From the NCBI GenBank assembly GCA_963805705.1, contig CAWDVH010000004.1:992001-1056000 (forward strand): DNA of 64,000 nt, in the 5' to 3' direction. This document shows, one piece after another, positions 52,997 to 60,803 of the stretch. Under the pieces are notes generated by a model. The model worked only from the letters and a program-made list of their open reading frames with translations, was not told where the DNA came from and searched no databases. Every line of letters begins with the position of its first letter. Positions within the stretch are counted from its first letter, which is position 1. Source of the DNA: CAWDVH01 sp963805705 (GTDB lineage Bacteria > Actinomycetota > Actinomycetes > Streptosporangiales > Streptosporangiaceae). Both the position numbers and the translations under genes were made by a program.

Positions 52997-54694
52997 TCAG
53001 CCGGTGCCGTCCCAGAACCCGCAGTGATGCTCGGCGGAGAAGTTCTTCTCGACCCGCGGCCTGGCCGGGAACATGGACTGGATGCGGTGGGTGGCGGTGC
53101 GGAAGCGCGTCCATAGCGGCTCACCGGCCGAGGACGGGAATCCATGCCTGGCGAAGTTGGTCCAGTACCGCTTCATGCTGGCGGCCAGCTTCTGCTGCTT
53201 GACGGTAAAGGTGCCGGCGGGCGGGTTGCCCAGCGTGAAGAGGTACTGAAGCTCGGACGCGTGCGGCGCGCCGTAGGGGAAGCCGGGGATCGGGGGCAGG
53301 AAGCGCTCCGGCGCGTTCTCGTCGTTGAACTCGTAGCCGAACGTCGGCACGAATTTCGACATGACCTTGTCGATCGTCAGCGCCGGGCACGCGAAGATGC
53401 CGTCGGTGCCGACCGCGCCGAGGGCGATGGCCGGGCTGGAGAAGCTGCTCACTGGGTACTCGGCCACAATCTGCGCAGCCCTCGTCGGGCTGGCGCCGAC
53501 CGTTGACTCGATCATCGTCAGATAGTTCGCCGCCGTTACCGAGCCGCCCTCCAGCAGCGTGATAGCGACGAACAGCCGCCACTCGTCATGGTTGGTCCCG
53601 TTGATCACCGGCACGCGGTTGAACTTGCCGCTGTTGAGCGCTGGCCCGATCGACTGGGTGAGGACCTTGCCGTCGACGTCGGGCGTGTAGCCGCCGTTGT
53701 TCTGGTGAGCCAGGATGGTCTTGACCGGCACCTTGCGCAGGCAGGCGGCGGTCTGGCTGGCGCACCCCACCGCGGTGGCGAATGCCTCGCCCGACGTCTC
53801 CGCCGACGCCAGTGGCGCCTGGAACAGGTCATACGATCCGCTCTCGATGATCGCCTTGGCGAACAGGCCCCTGGCCTGAGGCGACGCGATCTGCGATAGG
53901 ACGCTGAGGCCGCCGGCGGATTCGCCGAAGATGGTGACGTTGCGGCGGTTGCCGCCGAAGTTGCGGATGTTGCGCTGGACCCAGCGCAGCGCGGCCTGCT
54001 GGTCCATCAGCCCGTAGTTGCCGGATGGGCCGCCCTTGCGGCCCACTAGTGCCGGGTGGGCCAGGAAGCCGAGGGCGCCGAGGCGGTAGTTGATGGTGAC
54101 GACGATCGCGCCGTCCTTCACCAGCTTGGCCGGGTTGTAGTCGTTGCTCTCACCGTTGACCAGCGCGCCGCCGTGGATCCAGACCATGACCGGCAGGGCG
54201 GCCTTAATGTGCGCCGGGGTGTAGACGTTCAGGAACAGGCAGTTCTCCGTGGTGCTGGCCATGCCGAACGCCCCGCCGCCCTGCGGGCAGTGCGCGCCGA
54301 ACTGCCGGGCCGATCGCACGCCCTTCCAGTGGGCTGCCGGGCGCGGGGCGCGCCACCGAAGCCGGCCGACCGGCGGGGCGGCGTAGGGAACGCCGAGGAA
54401 CTCGTGCACCGTTCCCACGGCCATGCCGCGAAGCCGGCCGTCGGCCGTGGCGACGACGAGTTTCCTGGCCGGGCTCTGGCTGGCGGCCGGAGCCGCAGCC
54501 GCGCTCGCGCTGACGGCAGTCGTGCCGACGGCGGTCGCGCCGGCGACCAGGGTCCCGAGGGCGACGACCACGGCGGCTAGCCGAGCGCGGGCCTGCGCCG
54601 GTCCTATGTCCGAACATGCACTGTTCTCCGTTCCCGGCGGTTCGCCGGCTTGCCGGTGCGGCCCCGCAGTCATTCTGTCCCACTCTGGCGGCAT
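52997..54694 (-). CDS. Type B carboxylesterase, copy 2 (intact)
   Basis: Secreted alpha/beta hydrolase of the carboxylesterase type B family, about 550 residues. The N-terminal region has an Ala-rich signal segment (LAAVVVALGTLVAGATAV). Then: EFLGVPYAAPPVGRLRWRAP, ENCLFLNVYTPAH, WIHGGALVNG, FGESAGGLSV (nucleophile Ser), VINGTNHDEW, and YGAPHASELQYLF (His). Substrate unknown. The start is uncertain (54694 or ATG 54673). It is the upstream member of a tandem pair and shows the sequence that copy 1 lost by frameshift. Confidence 0.9.
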   Translation of the reverse strand: MPPEWDRMTAGPHRQAGEPPGTENSACSDIGPAQARARLAAVVVALGTLVAGATAVGTTAVSASAAAAPAASQSPARKLVVATADGRLRGMAVGTVHEFLGVPYAAPPVGRLRWRAPRPAAHWKGVRSARQFGAHCPQGGGAFGMASTTENCLFLNVYTPAHIKAALPVMVWIHGGALVNGESNDYNPAKLVKDGAIVVTINYRLGALGFLAHPALVGRKGGPSGNYGLMDQQAALRWVQRNIRNFGGNRRNVTIFGESAGGLSVLSQIASPQARGLFAKAIIESGSYDLFQAPLASAETSGEAFATAVGCASQTAACLRKVPVKTILAHQNNGGYTPDVDGKVLTQSIGPALNSGKFNRVPVINGTNHDEWRLFVAITLLEGGSVTAANYLTMIESTVGASPTRAAQIVAEYPVSSFSSPAIALGAVGTDGIFACPALTIDKVMSKFVPTFGYEFNDENAPERFLPPIPGFPYGAPHASELQYLFTLGNPPAGTFTVKQQKLAASMKRYWTNFARHGFPSSAGEPLWTRFRTATHRIQSMFPARPRVEKNFSAEHHCGFWDGTG

Positions 54695-54819
54695 TGATGA
54701 CGGCAGGGGGAGAGAAGATGCAGACAGCGTGCAATTAGTTTCGGCGCGCTGTCAAGGACGCTATGCGCGCGCCTTGGCCGCCGGGCGGCCCGCCGGATGG
54801 CACATCCCGAGCACCCGCA

Positions 54820-56124
54820 TCAGCCCTCTGCTGGCCACCCGGGCGAGGCCGGTAACCTCGCCGGGTGCGGTGCCGCAGCCCCGCGGGCGGCGACCAGGGT
54901 CGCGAGGGCCTGGTTGAACCGGTCCACCTCGTCGAGGGTGTTGTAGTGCGCCAGGCCGATGCGCAGTGCCTCGCCCCAGGCGATCCGGTCGTGCAGGCCA
55001 GGGGCGTAGTAACTGTCGTGGCTCCATACCCCGAACCCGAGGTCGCCCAGCGCCGGGCTCAGCATGGCCGACGGCACGCCGGGGAAGTTGACCAGGAACG
55101 TCGGAACCCGGCCCGCCATCGTCGGCAGCCCGTAGAGCCTGGCGCCCGGCGGCAGCCCGGCGAGGAGCCGCTCGCCCAGCTGCCGTTCCCAGGCGGCGAT
55201 TTTCGCGGTCCCGCCCAGGCTGTCCAGGTAAGCGAACGCGGCCAGCAGGCCGCCCAGCAGCTCATACGGCAGCGTGCCCGTCTCGAACCGGTGCCCGACG
55301 GGCTCCATCGGGGCGGGCCTGGCCTTGTAGGGCTGCCACGACTCGAGCAGCTCCCGGCGGCCGAAGGCGATGCCCAGGTGCGGCCCGCAGAACTTGTAGG
55401 CCGAGCAGAGCAGGATGTCGGCGCCGATCATCCGCACGTCCATGGGCTCATGCGGGGCGTACTGCACGGCATCGACCCAGGCCAGGGCGCCAGCCTGGTG
55501 GGCCAGATCGCAGACCGCGCGAGCGTCCACGATCGTCCCGACCGCGTTCGACGCCCACGGGAAGGCCACGACCCTGGTCCGCGGCCCTAGCTGACGCTCC
55601 AGGTCCGACAGGTCCAGGGTGGTGTCCGCGTGCACGTCGGCCAGGCGCACCTGGAGCCCGAGATCACGGGCCAGGTCGAGCCAGGGCGCCACGTTGGCAT
55701 CGTGGTCAAGCCGGGTCACGATGATCTCATCGCCCGGCCGCAGCTCGCGGCCGAGGGTGCGGGACAGCATGTAGTTGAGCGTGGTCATGCTGCCCCCGAA
55801 GATGATCTCCTCCGGGGTGCAGCCAAGGAAGCGCGCCGAGGCCTCGCGGGCCTCATCGAGCAGCGTGTCGATCCGCCGGCTGGTCGCGTAAGGGGCGCCC
55901 ATGTTGCCGCTTGCCTCGCGGTACACACGGCCCACCGCCGCGCCGACCTCGTCGGGCGTCTGAGTGCCGCCGGGTGCGTCGAGGAAGACGAAGCCATCGC
56001 TCAGTGAGCTGAAGCGCGAGCGTACGCCATCCAGGCCGCCTGCTAGCGCGCTGTCGTCGCTGTGACTGTCATGGTTGCCGGGCGCGTCACCGGCGGAGGG
56101 CTGGTCGGCCAGGAAACTGCTCAT
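54820..56124 (-). CDS. Cysteine desulfurase-like PLP enzyme (class V aminotransferase fold)
   Basis: Fold-type I PLP protein of 434 residues. The Lys lies in CSAYKFCGPHLG; EIIFGGSMTTLNYMLSRTL and TRLDHDANVAPWLDLA bind cofactor or substrate; FLDAPGGTQTPDEV is the N-terminal signature of the cysteine desulfurase-like group. It may release sulfur from cysteine or act on another amino acid; no Fe-S assembly genes adjoin. ATG 56124 is preferred to TTG 56133; neither has a strong ribosome site. Confidence 0.85.
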   Translation of the reverse strand: MSSFLADQPSAGDAPGNHDSHSDDSALAGGLDGVRSRFSSLSDGFVFLDAPGGTQTPDEVGAAVGRVYREASGNMGAPYATSRRIDTLLDEAREASARFLGCTPEEIIFGGSMTTLNYMLSRTLGRELRPGDEIIVTRLDHDANVAPWLDLARDLGLQVRLADVHADTTLDLSDLERQLGPRTRVVAFPWASNAVGTIVDARAVCDLAHQAGALAWVDAVQYAPHEPMDVRMIGADILLCSAYKFCGPHLGIAFGRRELLESWQPYKARPAPMEPVGHRFETGTLPYELLGGLLAAFAYLDSLGGTAKIAAWERQLGERLLAGLPPGARLYGLPTMAGRVPTFLVNFPGVPSAMLSPALGDLGFGVWSHDSYYAPGLHDRIAWGEALRIGLAHYNTLDEVDRFNQALATLVAARGAAAPHPARLPASPGWPAEG

Positions 56125-56171
56125 TGAGAGCAAAATTAAAACGGGAATGCCCCTAGGTCAATGCCGGCCTG

Positions 56172-56320
56172 CTCCAGCCTTGATCTCCGGGCCTGATCCC
56201 CGGGCTTGATCTCGGGCCTGGTCTCAGGGCCTGGTCTCCGGGCGGCCCGGATGGGGAGCGGGTCAGGCGGCGGCGTGGATAGGGTCAGGCGACGGCGTGG
56301 ATAGGGTCAGGCGGCGTCGT
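56172..56320. repeat. Two adjoining tandem repeats between a PLP gene and the 2OG oxygenase
   Basis: About five degenerate 13-15 bp units (core GGGCCTGGTCTC, 56172-56242) are followed by about three 20-bp units (core GGTCAGGCGACGGCGTGGATA, 56259-56320). The last copy includes the stop codon of the 2OG oxygenase. Confidence 0.75.
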
Positions 56321-56999
56321 GGAATATCAGCCCCAGGGTGAGCCGCTGGCCGGAGCGGATCTCCGATACCCCGTGCCGGACGGGCGCGGCCGACCAGCCT
56401 CGCTTGGACTGCACCGGGCGATCGCGGGTGGTGAACACCAGCCCGTGACCCTGCGGGAGGAGCAGGGCGGTCCCGCGGGACTGGGCCCGGGGCCGCTGCT
56501 CGAGCAGCAGGAACTCGCCGCCGGTGTGATCGACGCCGGGATTGCTCAGGTTGATGACCACCTGCAGCGGGAATACCAGGTCGCCGTAGAGATCACGGTG
56601 CAGCGCGTTCCAGCCCTTCTCCTGGTATCTCAGCAGGATGGGCGTTGACTTGGACTGCCCGGCCGCATGGCACATCGCGAGCCACTCATCCAGCGTGTCG
56701 GGCCACGGCGCGGCGCGGCGCAGCTTGCCGTACCAGTCGCGGGCGATCGGCAGCAGGCGCGGGTACAGCTCCTGCCTCAGCCGCTCGACCGGCTCAGGGA
56801 AAGGCCGGCCGAAGTACCGGTACTCGCCTTCGCCAAAACGGAACTGCCCCATATCAATGGTCGCCCGGAAGCGCTCGTCATCGTCATAGAGCCCGGCGAT
56901 GGCCTGGCACCCGGCCGGGGTGAGCAGCTGTGGGGTGAGCGCGCAGCCGCGGTCGGCCAGCTCGTCGCTGAGGCCGTTCCAGCTGGTCGTGGTGCTCAT
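56307..56999 (-). CDS. 2OG-Fe(II) oxygenase
   Basis: Cytosolic Fe(II)/2-oxoglutarate dioxygenase of 230 residues with the double-stranded beta-helix. The metal triad is H-x-D in ALHRDLYGDLVFPLQVV and a distal His in VRHGVSEI; the Arg that binds 2-oxoglutarate is in QRLTLGLIFHD. The N-terminal half is unusual for AlkB. Because it follows a methylguanine-DNA methyltransferase by an ATGA overlap, oxidative dealkylation repair is a reasonable role (inference). ATG 56999 is set by that overlap. Confidence 0.85.
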   Translation of the reverse strand: MSTTTSWNGLSDELADRGCALTPQLLTPAGCQAIAGLYDDDERFRATIDMGQFRFGEGEYRYFGRPFPEPVERLRQELYPRLLPIARDWYGKLRRAAPWPDTLDEWLAMCHAAGQSKSTPILLRYQEKGWNALHRDLYGDLVFPLQVVINLSNPGVDHTGGEFLLLEQRPRAQSRGTALLLPQGHGLVFTTRDRPVQSKRGWSAAPVRHGVSEIRSGQRLTLGLIFHDAA

Positions 57000-57616
57000 G
57001 CGGCTGCCTCCAGGTCGAGCAGGGTCTGCTTGGCCGCGGATCCGCCCAGATACCCGCCCAGCGATCCGTCCGAGCGGATGACGCGGTGGCAGGGCATGAC
57101 GATAGGCAGGGGATTGGTCGCGCACGCCGTGCCGACCGCCCGGACGGCTCGCGGGCGGCCTGCCCCGGCGGCGACGGCCGCGTAGCTCGCGGTCCGGCCG
57201 TAGGCGATGTCCGGCAGGTGACGGAGCACCAGGCGGCGAAAGCCCGTCGACAGGCTGAGATCCAGCGGCAGGCTGAAGCTGCGGCGCCGGCCGGCGAAGT
57301 ACTCATCTAGCTCACGGGCCGCCGCGTCGAGCCGCCGGGGGGCGTGCAGTATCCGCGGGCTAATCCGTTTGGCCAGGGTGTTCAGGACCTGGTCATGACC
57401 CTCGGTGCCGTACGCGACCCGGATCAGCCCCTGCTGCGTGGCCGCGAGCAGCAGCGTGCCGACTGGCGTATCGAGGGTGCGGTAAGCGACATCGAGCGCG
57501 CCCTGGGCATCCGAGCTGTCGGCCAGGCGGTCGTGCAGGGCGCGCAGGTCGGCCTCGGTAACTTCGGGCAGGGCCTGGAGCAGGTCCCGCACGTCCGGGT
57601 CGTCGTTCGCGGTCAT
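56996..57616 (-). CDS. Methylated-DNA--protein-cysteine S-methyltransferase (operon copy)
   Basis: Suicide repair protein of 206 residues that takes alkyl groups from O6-guanine. The acceptor Cys lies in IVMPCHRVIRSDG, with FRRLVLRHLPDIAYGRTASYAAVA as the DNA-binding helices. An N-terminal helix of about 40 residues (VRDLLQALPEVTEADLRALH) is an extension not seen in the other copy. Both ends overlap their neighbours as ATGA (sigma gene before, 2OG oxygenase after), so the three genes are one translational unit. Confidence 0.92.
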   Translation of the reverse strand: MTANDDPDVRDLLQALPEVTEADLRALHDRLADSSDAQGALDVAYRTLDTPVGTLLLAATQQGLIRVAYGTEGHDQVLNTLAKRISPRILHAPRRLDAAARELDEYFAGRRRSFSLPLDLSLSTGFRRLVLRHLPDIAYGRTASYAAVAAGAGRPRAVRAVGTACATNPLPIVMPCHRVIRSDGSLGGYLGGSAAKQTLLDLEAAA

Positions 57617-58122
57617 CGGGCTTCTCCTTCTGAGATGGCTGCGGCGGGATCTGCGGCCGGGTAGGTCTTGCGCAGGCTGGCGATGCCGTCAGCGGCCGAC
57701 CTGCGGGCGGCGTCGGCGGTGCCGCCGATGACCGCGGCGACGCCGGCATAGGGCAGCCCCGCCAGGTAGTGGTAGGCGACCGCCTCCCGCTGCTTGCGCG
57801 GGAGCCCGGCCAGGGCGGCCGCGAGGTCGAGGTCGCGACCGTCGGCGTCGTGCCGGGCGGCAGTGTCGGGGATCTCGGCCACCGGAACGGCGCGCCGGCC
57901 TGCCGCGCGGGTGATGTCGATCGCCTTGCGGTGCGCGATCGTCACCAGCCAGGCCTGGATATTGGCGTCGCCGGGCAGCGCCGGGTACGCACGGAGGGCG
58001 GCCAGGAACGTCTCCGACCAGGCGTCGTCGGCGTCAGCCGGGCCCAGGACGGCGCGGCAGACCCGCAGGACGGTCGCGCCATGCTCGGCGACGACGACCT
58101 CGAAGGGCTGTTTGGCTGTCAC
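57613..58122 (-). CDS. ECF-type sigma factor in the alkylation-repair operon
   Basis: Sigma-70-like protein of 169 residues: FEVVVAEHGATVLRVCRAVLG with DDAWSETFLAALRAY and LVTIAHRKAIDITRA (region 2), then LPRKQREAVAYHYLAGLPY and AVIGGTADAARRSAADGIASL (region 4). GTG 58122 starts the conserved part; the frame stays open to 58284 without family similarity. It is downstream of the first methyltransferase and coupled by ATGA to the second. Such pairing suggests autoregulated control of alkylation repair, but no anti-sigma gene is visible. Confidence 0.85.
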   Translation of the reverse strand: MTAKQPFEVVVAEHGATVLRVCRAVLGPADADDAWSETFLAALRAYPALPGDANIQAWLVTIAHRKAIDITRAAGRRAVPVAEIPDTAARHDADGRDLDLAAALAGLPRKQREAVAYHYLAGLPYAGVAAVIGGTADAARRSAADGIASLRKTYPAADPAAAISEGEAR

Positions 58123-58163
58123 CTGATGTAGACGTCCCAGGTCGGCGGAATGTGAGGTACGGG

Positions 58164-58700
58164 TCAGAACAGCTTCTCGGATCTGCGCGCGGCCGGTTCC
58201 TCCAGGTCGAGCAGGAACCTCTTGCGGGCCAGGCCGCCGGCGTACCCGGTCAGGGCACCATCCTTGCCGACGACGCGATGGCACGGCACGATCACCGACA
58301 GCGGATTGCGCCCGACGGCCGCTCCGACGTCCTTGGCCAGCACCTGGTGGCCGAGCTGGCCGCTCAGCTCGCGGGCAAGATCACCATAGGTGACAGTCTG
58401 CCCGTACGGGATGCGGTCGATCAGGCCCCAGACGCGATGCTGGAACTCGCTGCCGCGGGCGCCGAGCGGCAGATCGAAGCGCTCTCGGCCGCCGGCGAAG
58501 TACTCGGCCAGCTGGCGCCTGGTCTCATCGAAGCCCGCAGTGGTCCGCAGGCCGAAGGACGCGGGGTCTGGCCGGTACCAGTGCTGCGGGAAGTAGACGC
58601 CGGTGAGCTTGCCATCCTCGGCGACGAGCGTAAGGTCGCCGACCGGCGAGCCGACGGTGGTGTGCGTGACGGTGTCGATGGTGATGTGCGTGGCGGGCAT
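58164..58700 (-). CDS. ogt: Methylated-DNA--protein-cysteine S-methyltransferase (Ogt-like)
   Basis: A 178-residue repair protein: LPLGARGSEFQHRVWGLIDR, IPYGQTVTYGDLARELSG, NPLSVIVPCHRVVGKDGALTGYAGG (acceptor Cys in PCHRV). It removes O6-methylguanine lesions by transferring the alkyl group to itself. ATG 58700 has AGGAGG 6 nt upstream. It is first in the minus-strand operon, 41 bases before the sigma gene. A five-copy 14-15 bp repeat lies in its upstream region. Confidence 0.93.
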   Translation of the reverse strand: MPATHITIDTVTHTTVGSPVGDLTLVAEDGKLTGVYFPQHWYRPDPASFGLRTTAGFDETRRQLAEYFAGGRERFDLPLGARGSEFQHRVWGLIDRIPYGQTVTYGDLARELSGQLGHQVLAKDVGAAVGRNPLSVIVPCHRVVGKDGALTGYAGGLARKRFLLDLEEPAARRSEKLF

Positions 58701-58719
58701 TCGCGGCCTCCTCAGGTTC

Positions 58720-58791
58720 GGGTGTACTGCTCCGGGTGTACTGCTGCGGGGTGTACTGCTCCGGGGTGTACTGCTCCGGGGTGTACTGCCC
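58720..58791. repeat. Five 14-15 bp copies upstream of ogt
   Basis: Units close to GGGGTGTACTGCTCC in tandem, between ogt and the divergent FAD oxidase. Its place in the divergent promoter region makes a binding-site array possible. Confidence 0.85.
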
Positions 58792-58879
58792 TGTAGACGA
58801 CCGGGGGCGCCGGAATGTGAGGTCAGGCGAACGGGCGACTGCCGCCGCGCATTCGGCCCTGCTCGCTTAGGCTGGCTGA

Positions 58880-60265
58880 GTGGCCGATGACCTGGACGTG
58901 CTCCTTGCCGCGCTCTCTGACGCGCTGCCCGATGGCCGCGTGATCACCGACCCGGACGTCATCGAGGCGTACCGGCGTGATCAGACGGCCGCCGTGGTCC
59001 CCGGCCACCCGCTGTGCGTGGTGAATGCCAGGGCCACCGCTGAGGTGGTGGCCACGATGGGCTGGGCGAGCAAGTACGGCGTGCCGGTGGTACCGCGCGG
59101 CGGGGGGACCAGCCTGGCCGGGGGCGCGGCGGCGATCGACGGCTGCGTGATGCTCTCGCTGACCCGGATGGACGCGATCCTGGAGATGGACGCCGCCGAT
59201 GAGTTCGCCGTCGCCGAGGCGGGCGTGCTCAACGCCGACCTGGACCGCGCCGCCGCCGTCCACGGACTGATGTACGCCCCTGATCCGTCGAGCTACGAGA
59301 TATCGACGATCGGCGGCAACCTGGCCACCAATGCGGGCGGGCTGCGCTGCGTGAAGTACGGCGTCACCAGGGATGCGGTGCTCGGCCTTGAGGTCGTGCT
59401 GGCTGACGGACAGGTCTTGCGGACCGGCCGCCGGACGATCAAGGGGGTGGCCGGCTACGACCTGACCAGCCTGTTCGTGGGCTCTGAGGGGACCCTGGGG
59501 GTGATCACCTCCGCCACGCTGCGGCTGCGCCCCCGGCCCGCCGTGCCGCCGACGACGCTTGCCGCCACCTTCCCCAGCTTCGCGGCGGCGGCCCGCGCGG
59601 TGACCGCGATCCTGCGCGCCCGGCTGCAGCCGAGCCTGCTGGAATTGCTGGACCGGGCTACCTTGCGCGCTATCGACGACTGGAAGCACCTCGGCTTCGG
59701 CGACGCGGTCGAGGCCCTGCTCATCGCCCAGGACGACACTGACGACGCGACCCGCCGCGCGGAGGTCATGCGCGAGATCTGCGTGGCGGAAGGGGCGGTG
59801 CTGGCGGACGTGTCGGCCAGCGAGGCGGAGTCACGGCAGCTGCTGGAGATCCGCCGGCTCTCCTATCCGGCGATCGAGCGGCTCGGGATGACTCTGGTCG
59901 AGGACGTGTGCGTACCGCGTTCGCGGCTGCCGGACATGATCGAGCGCATCGAGGCGGCCGCTAGCGCGCACGGTGTCCTTATTGCCACGGTCGCGCACGC
60001 CGGCGATGGCAACCTGCACCCGGTCTTCGTCTTCGATCGGGGGCTGGCCGAGGGGGACGTGCCGGCCAGCGTCTGGAGTGCCGCGGATGAGGTGTTTCGC
60101 GCCGCGCTCGAGCTCGGCGGCACGCTGACCGGCGAGCATGGCGTCGGTCTTCTCAAGCGGCGCTGGCTGGCCCTTGAGCTCGGCGAGGAGTCGATGACCG
60201 TGCACCGCACCATCAAGAACGCGCTCGACCCGGCCGGCATCCTCAACCCCGGCAAGGTTCTCTGA
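58880..60265 (+). CDS. FAD-binding oxidase, GlcD-like (PCMH-type)
   Basis: Flavoenzyme of 461 residues of the glycolate/D-lactate oxidase group. The PCMH FAD-binding domain has VVPRGGGTSLAGGAAAID, DPSSYEISTIGGNLATNAGG and FVGSEGTLGVIT. The C-terminal cap carries VAHAGDGNLHPVF (His for flavin/substrate) and GEHGVG. It probably oxidises a D-2-hydroxy acid. GTG 58880 has TAGGCT (58868-58873) six bases upstream and no ribosome site, so translation is probably leaderless. Confidence 0.92.
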   Translation: MADDLDVLLAALSDALPDGRVITDPDVIEAYRRDQTAAVVPGHPLCVVNARATAEVVATMGWASKYGVPVVPRGGGTSLAGGAAAIDGCVMLSLTRMDAILEMDAADEFAVAEAGVLNADLDRAAAVHGLMYAPDPSSYEISTIGGNLATNAGGLRCVKYGVTRDAVLGLEVVLADGQVLRTGRRTIKGVAGYDLTSLFVGSEGTLGVITSATLRLRPRPAVPPTTLAATFPSFAAAARAVTAILRARLQPSLLELLDRATLRAIDDWKHLGFGDAVEALLIAQDDTDDATRRAEVMREICVAEGAVLADVSASEAESRQLLEIRRLSYPAIERLGMTLVEDVCVPRSRLPDMIERIEAAASAHGVLIATVAHAGDGNLHPVFVFDRGLAEGDVPASVWSAADEVFRAALELGGTLTGEHGVGLLKRRWLALELGEESMTVHRTIKNALDPAGILNPGKVL

Positions 60266-60440
60266 CGCCGGGTTCGCGCGGATGGCTGGTGTCGGGCTGT
60301 GGCTGGTGTCGGGCTATGGGTGGTGTCGGCGGCGGGTGGTGTGGGCGGCGGGTGGTGCGCGGCCGTGGCGATAAATGCTGATTTAGCGATGCAGGGTCCG
60401 CGAGTCAGCACCTGTACTACGCTGCCGCTGTCGGTGCCCG

Positions 60441-60803
60441 ATGCGGGCAGCGTATCCACGGCGCGGGCCCGCGGAGGCTGCGCCGGCGAGAGCGGCGGAG
60501 GTCACGATCAGCGGCAGCATCCGCGTCGGCCTGCCGGTCATGGCGGCGGCGGAAGACGATTTCCGGCAGGTACTGAACGCTTTCGAGGCGCTGCTCGACC
60601 AGCTCGATACCGAGCTGCAGGCCAGCTTGTCGGAGTGGACCGGCGATGCCCAGGCCGCGTACTGGACGGCTCACGCGCAATGGCGGGCGGCCGCTAGTGA
60701 CATGGCCAGCAGCCTGGCCTGGCTGCACGGGGTGATCGTGACTGCGCACGGCAACTACGCCAGCGCTCGCGCGACCAATATTGGCATGTGGCAGTCCCGG
60801 TGA
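60441..60803 (+). CDS. WXG100/ESAT-6-like protein
   Basis: Small helical-hairpin protein of about 100 residues plus an uncertain N-terminus. AAEDDFRQVLNAFEALLDQLD, LSEWTGDAQAAYWTAHAQW (Trp-X-Gly turn) and MWQSR give the WXG100 pattern. Such proteins are ESX/type VII secretion substrates or chaperones for larger partners. ATG 60441 is the only in-frame start far enough upstream for the conserved IRVGLPV segment; the ribosome site is poor. The stop overlaps the next start as GTGA. Confidence 0.8.
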   Translation: MRAAYPRRGPAEAAPARAAEVTISGSIRVGLPVMAAAEDDFRQVLNAFEALLDQLDTELQASLSEWTGDAQAAYWTAHAQWRAAASDMASSLAWLHGVIVTAHGNYASARATNIGMWQSR

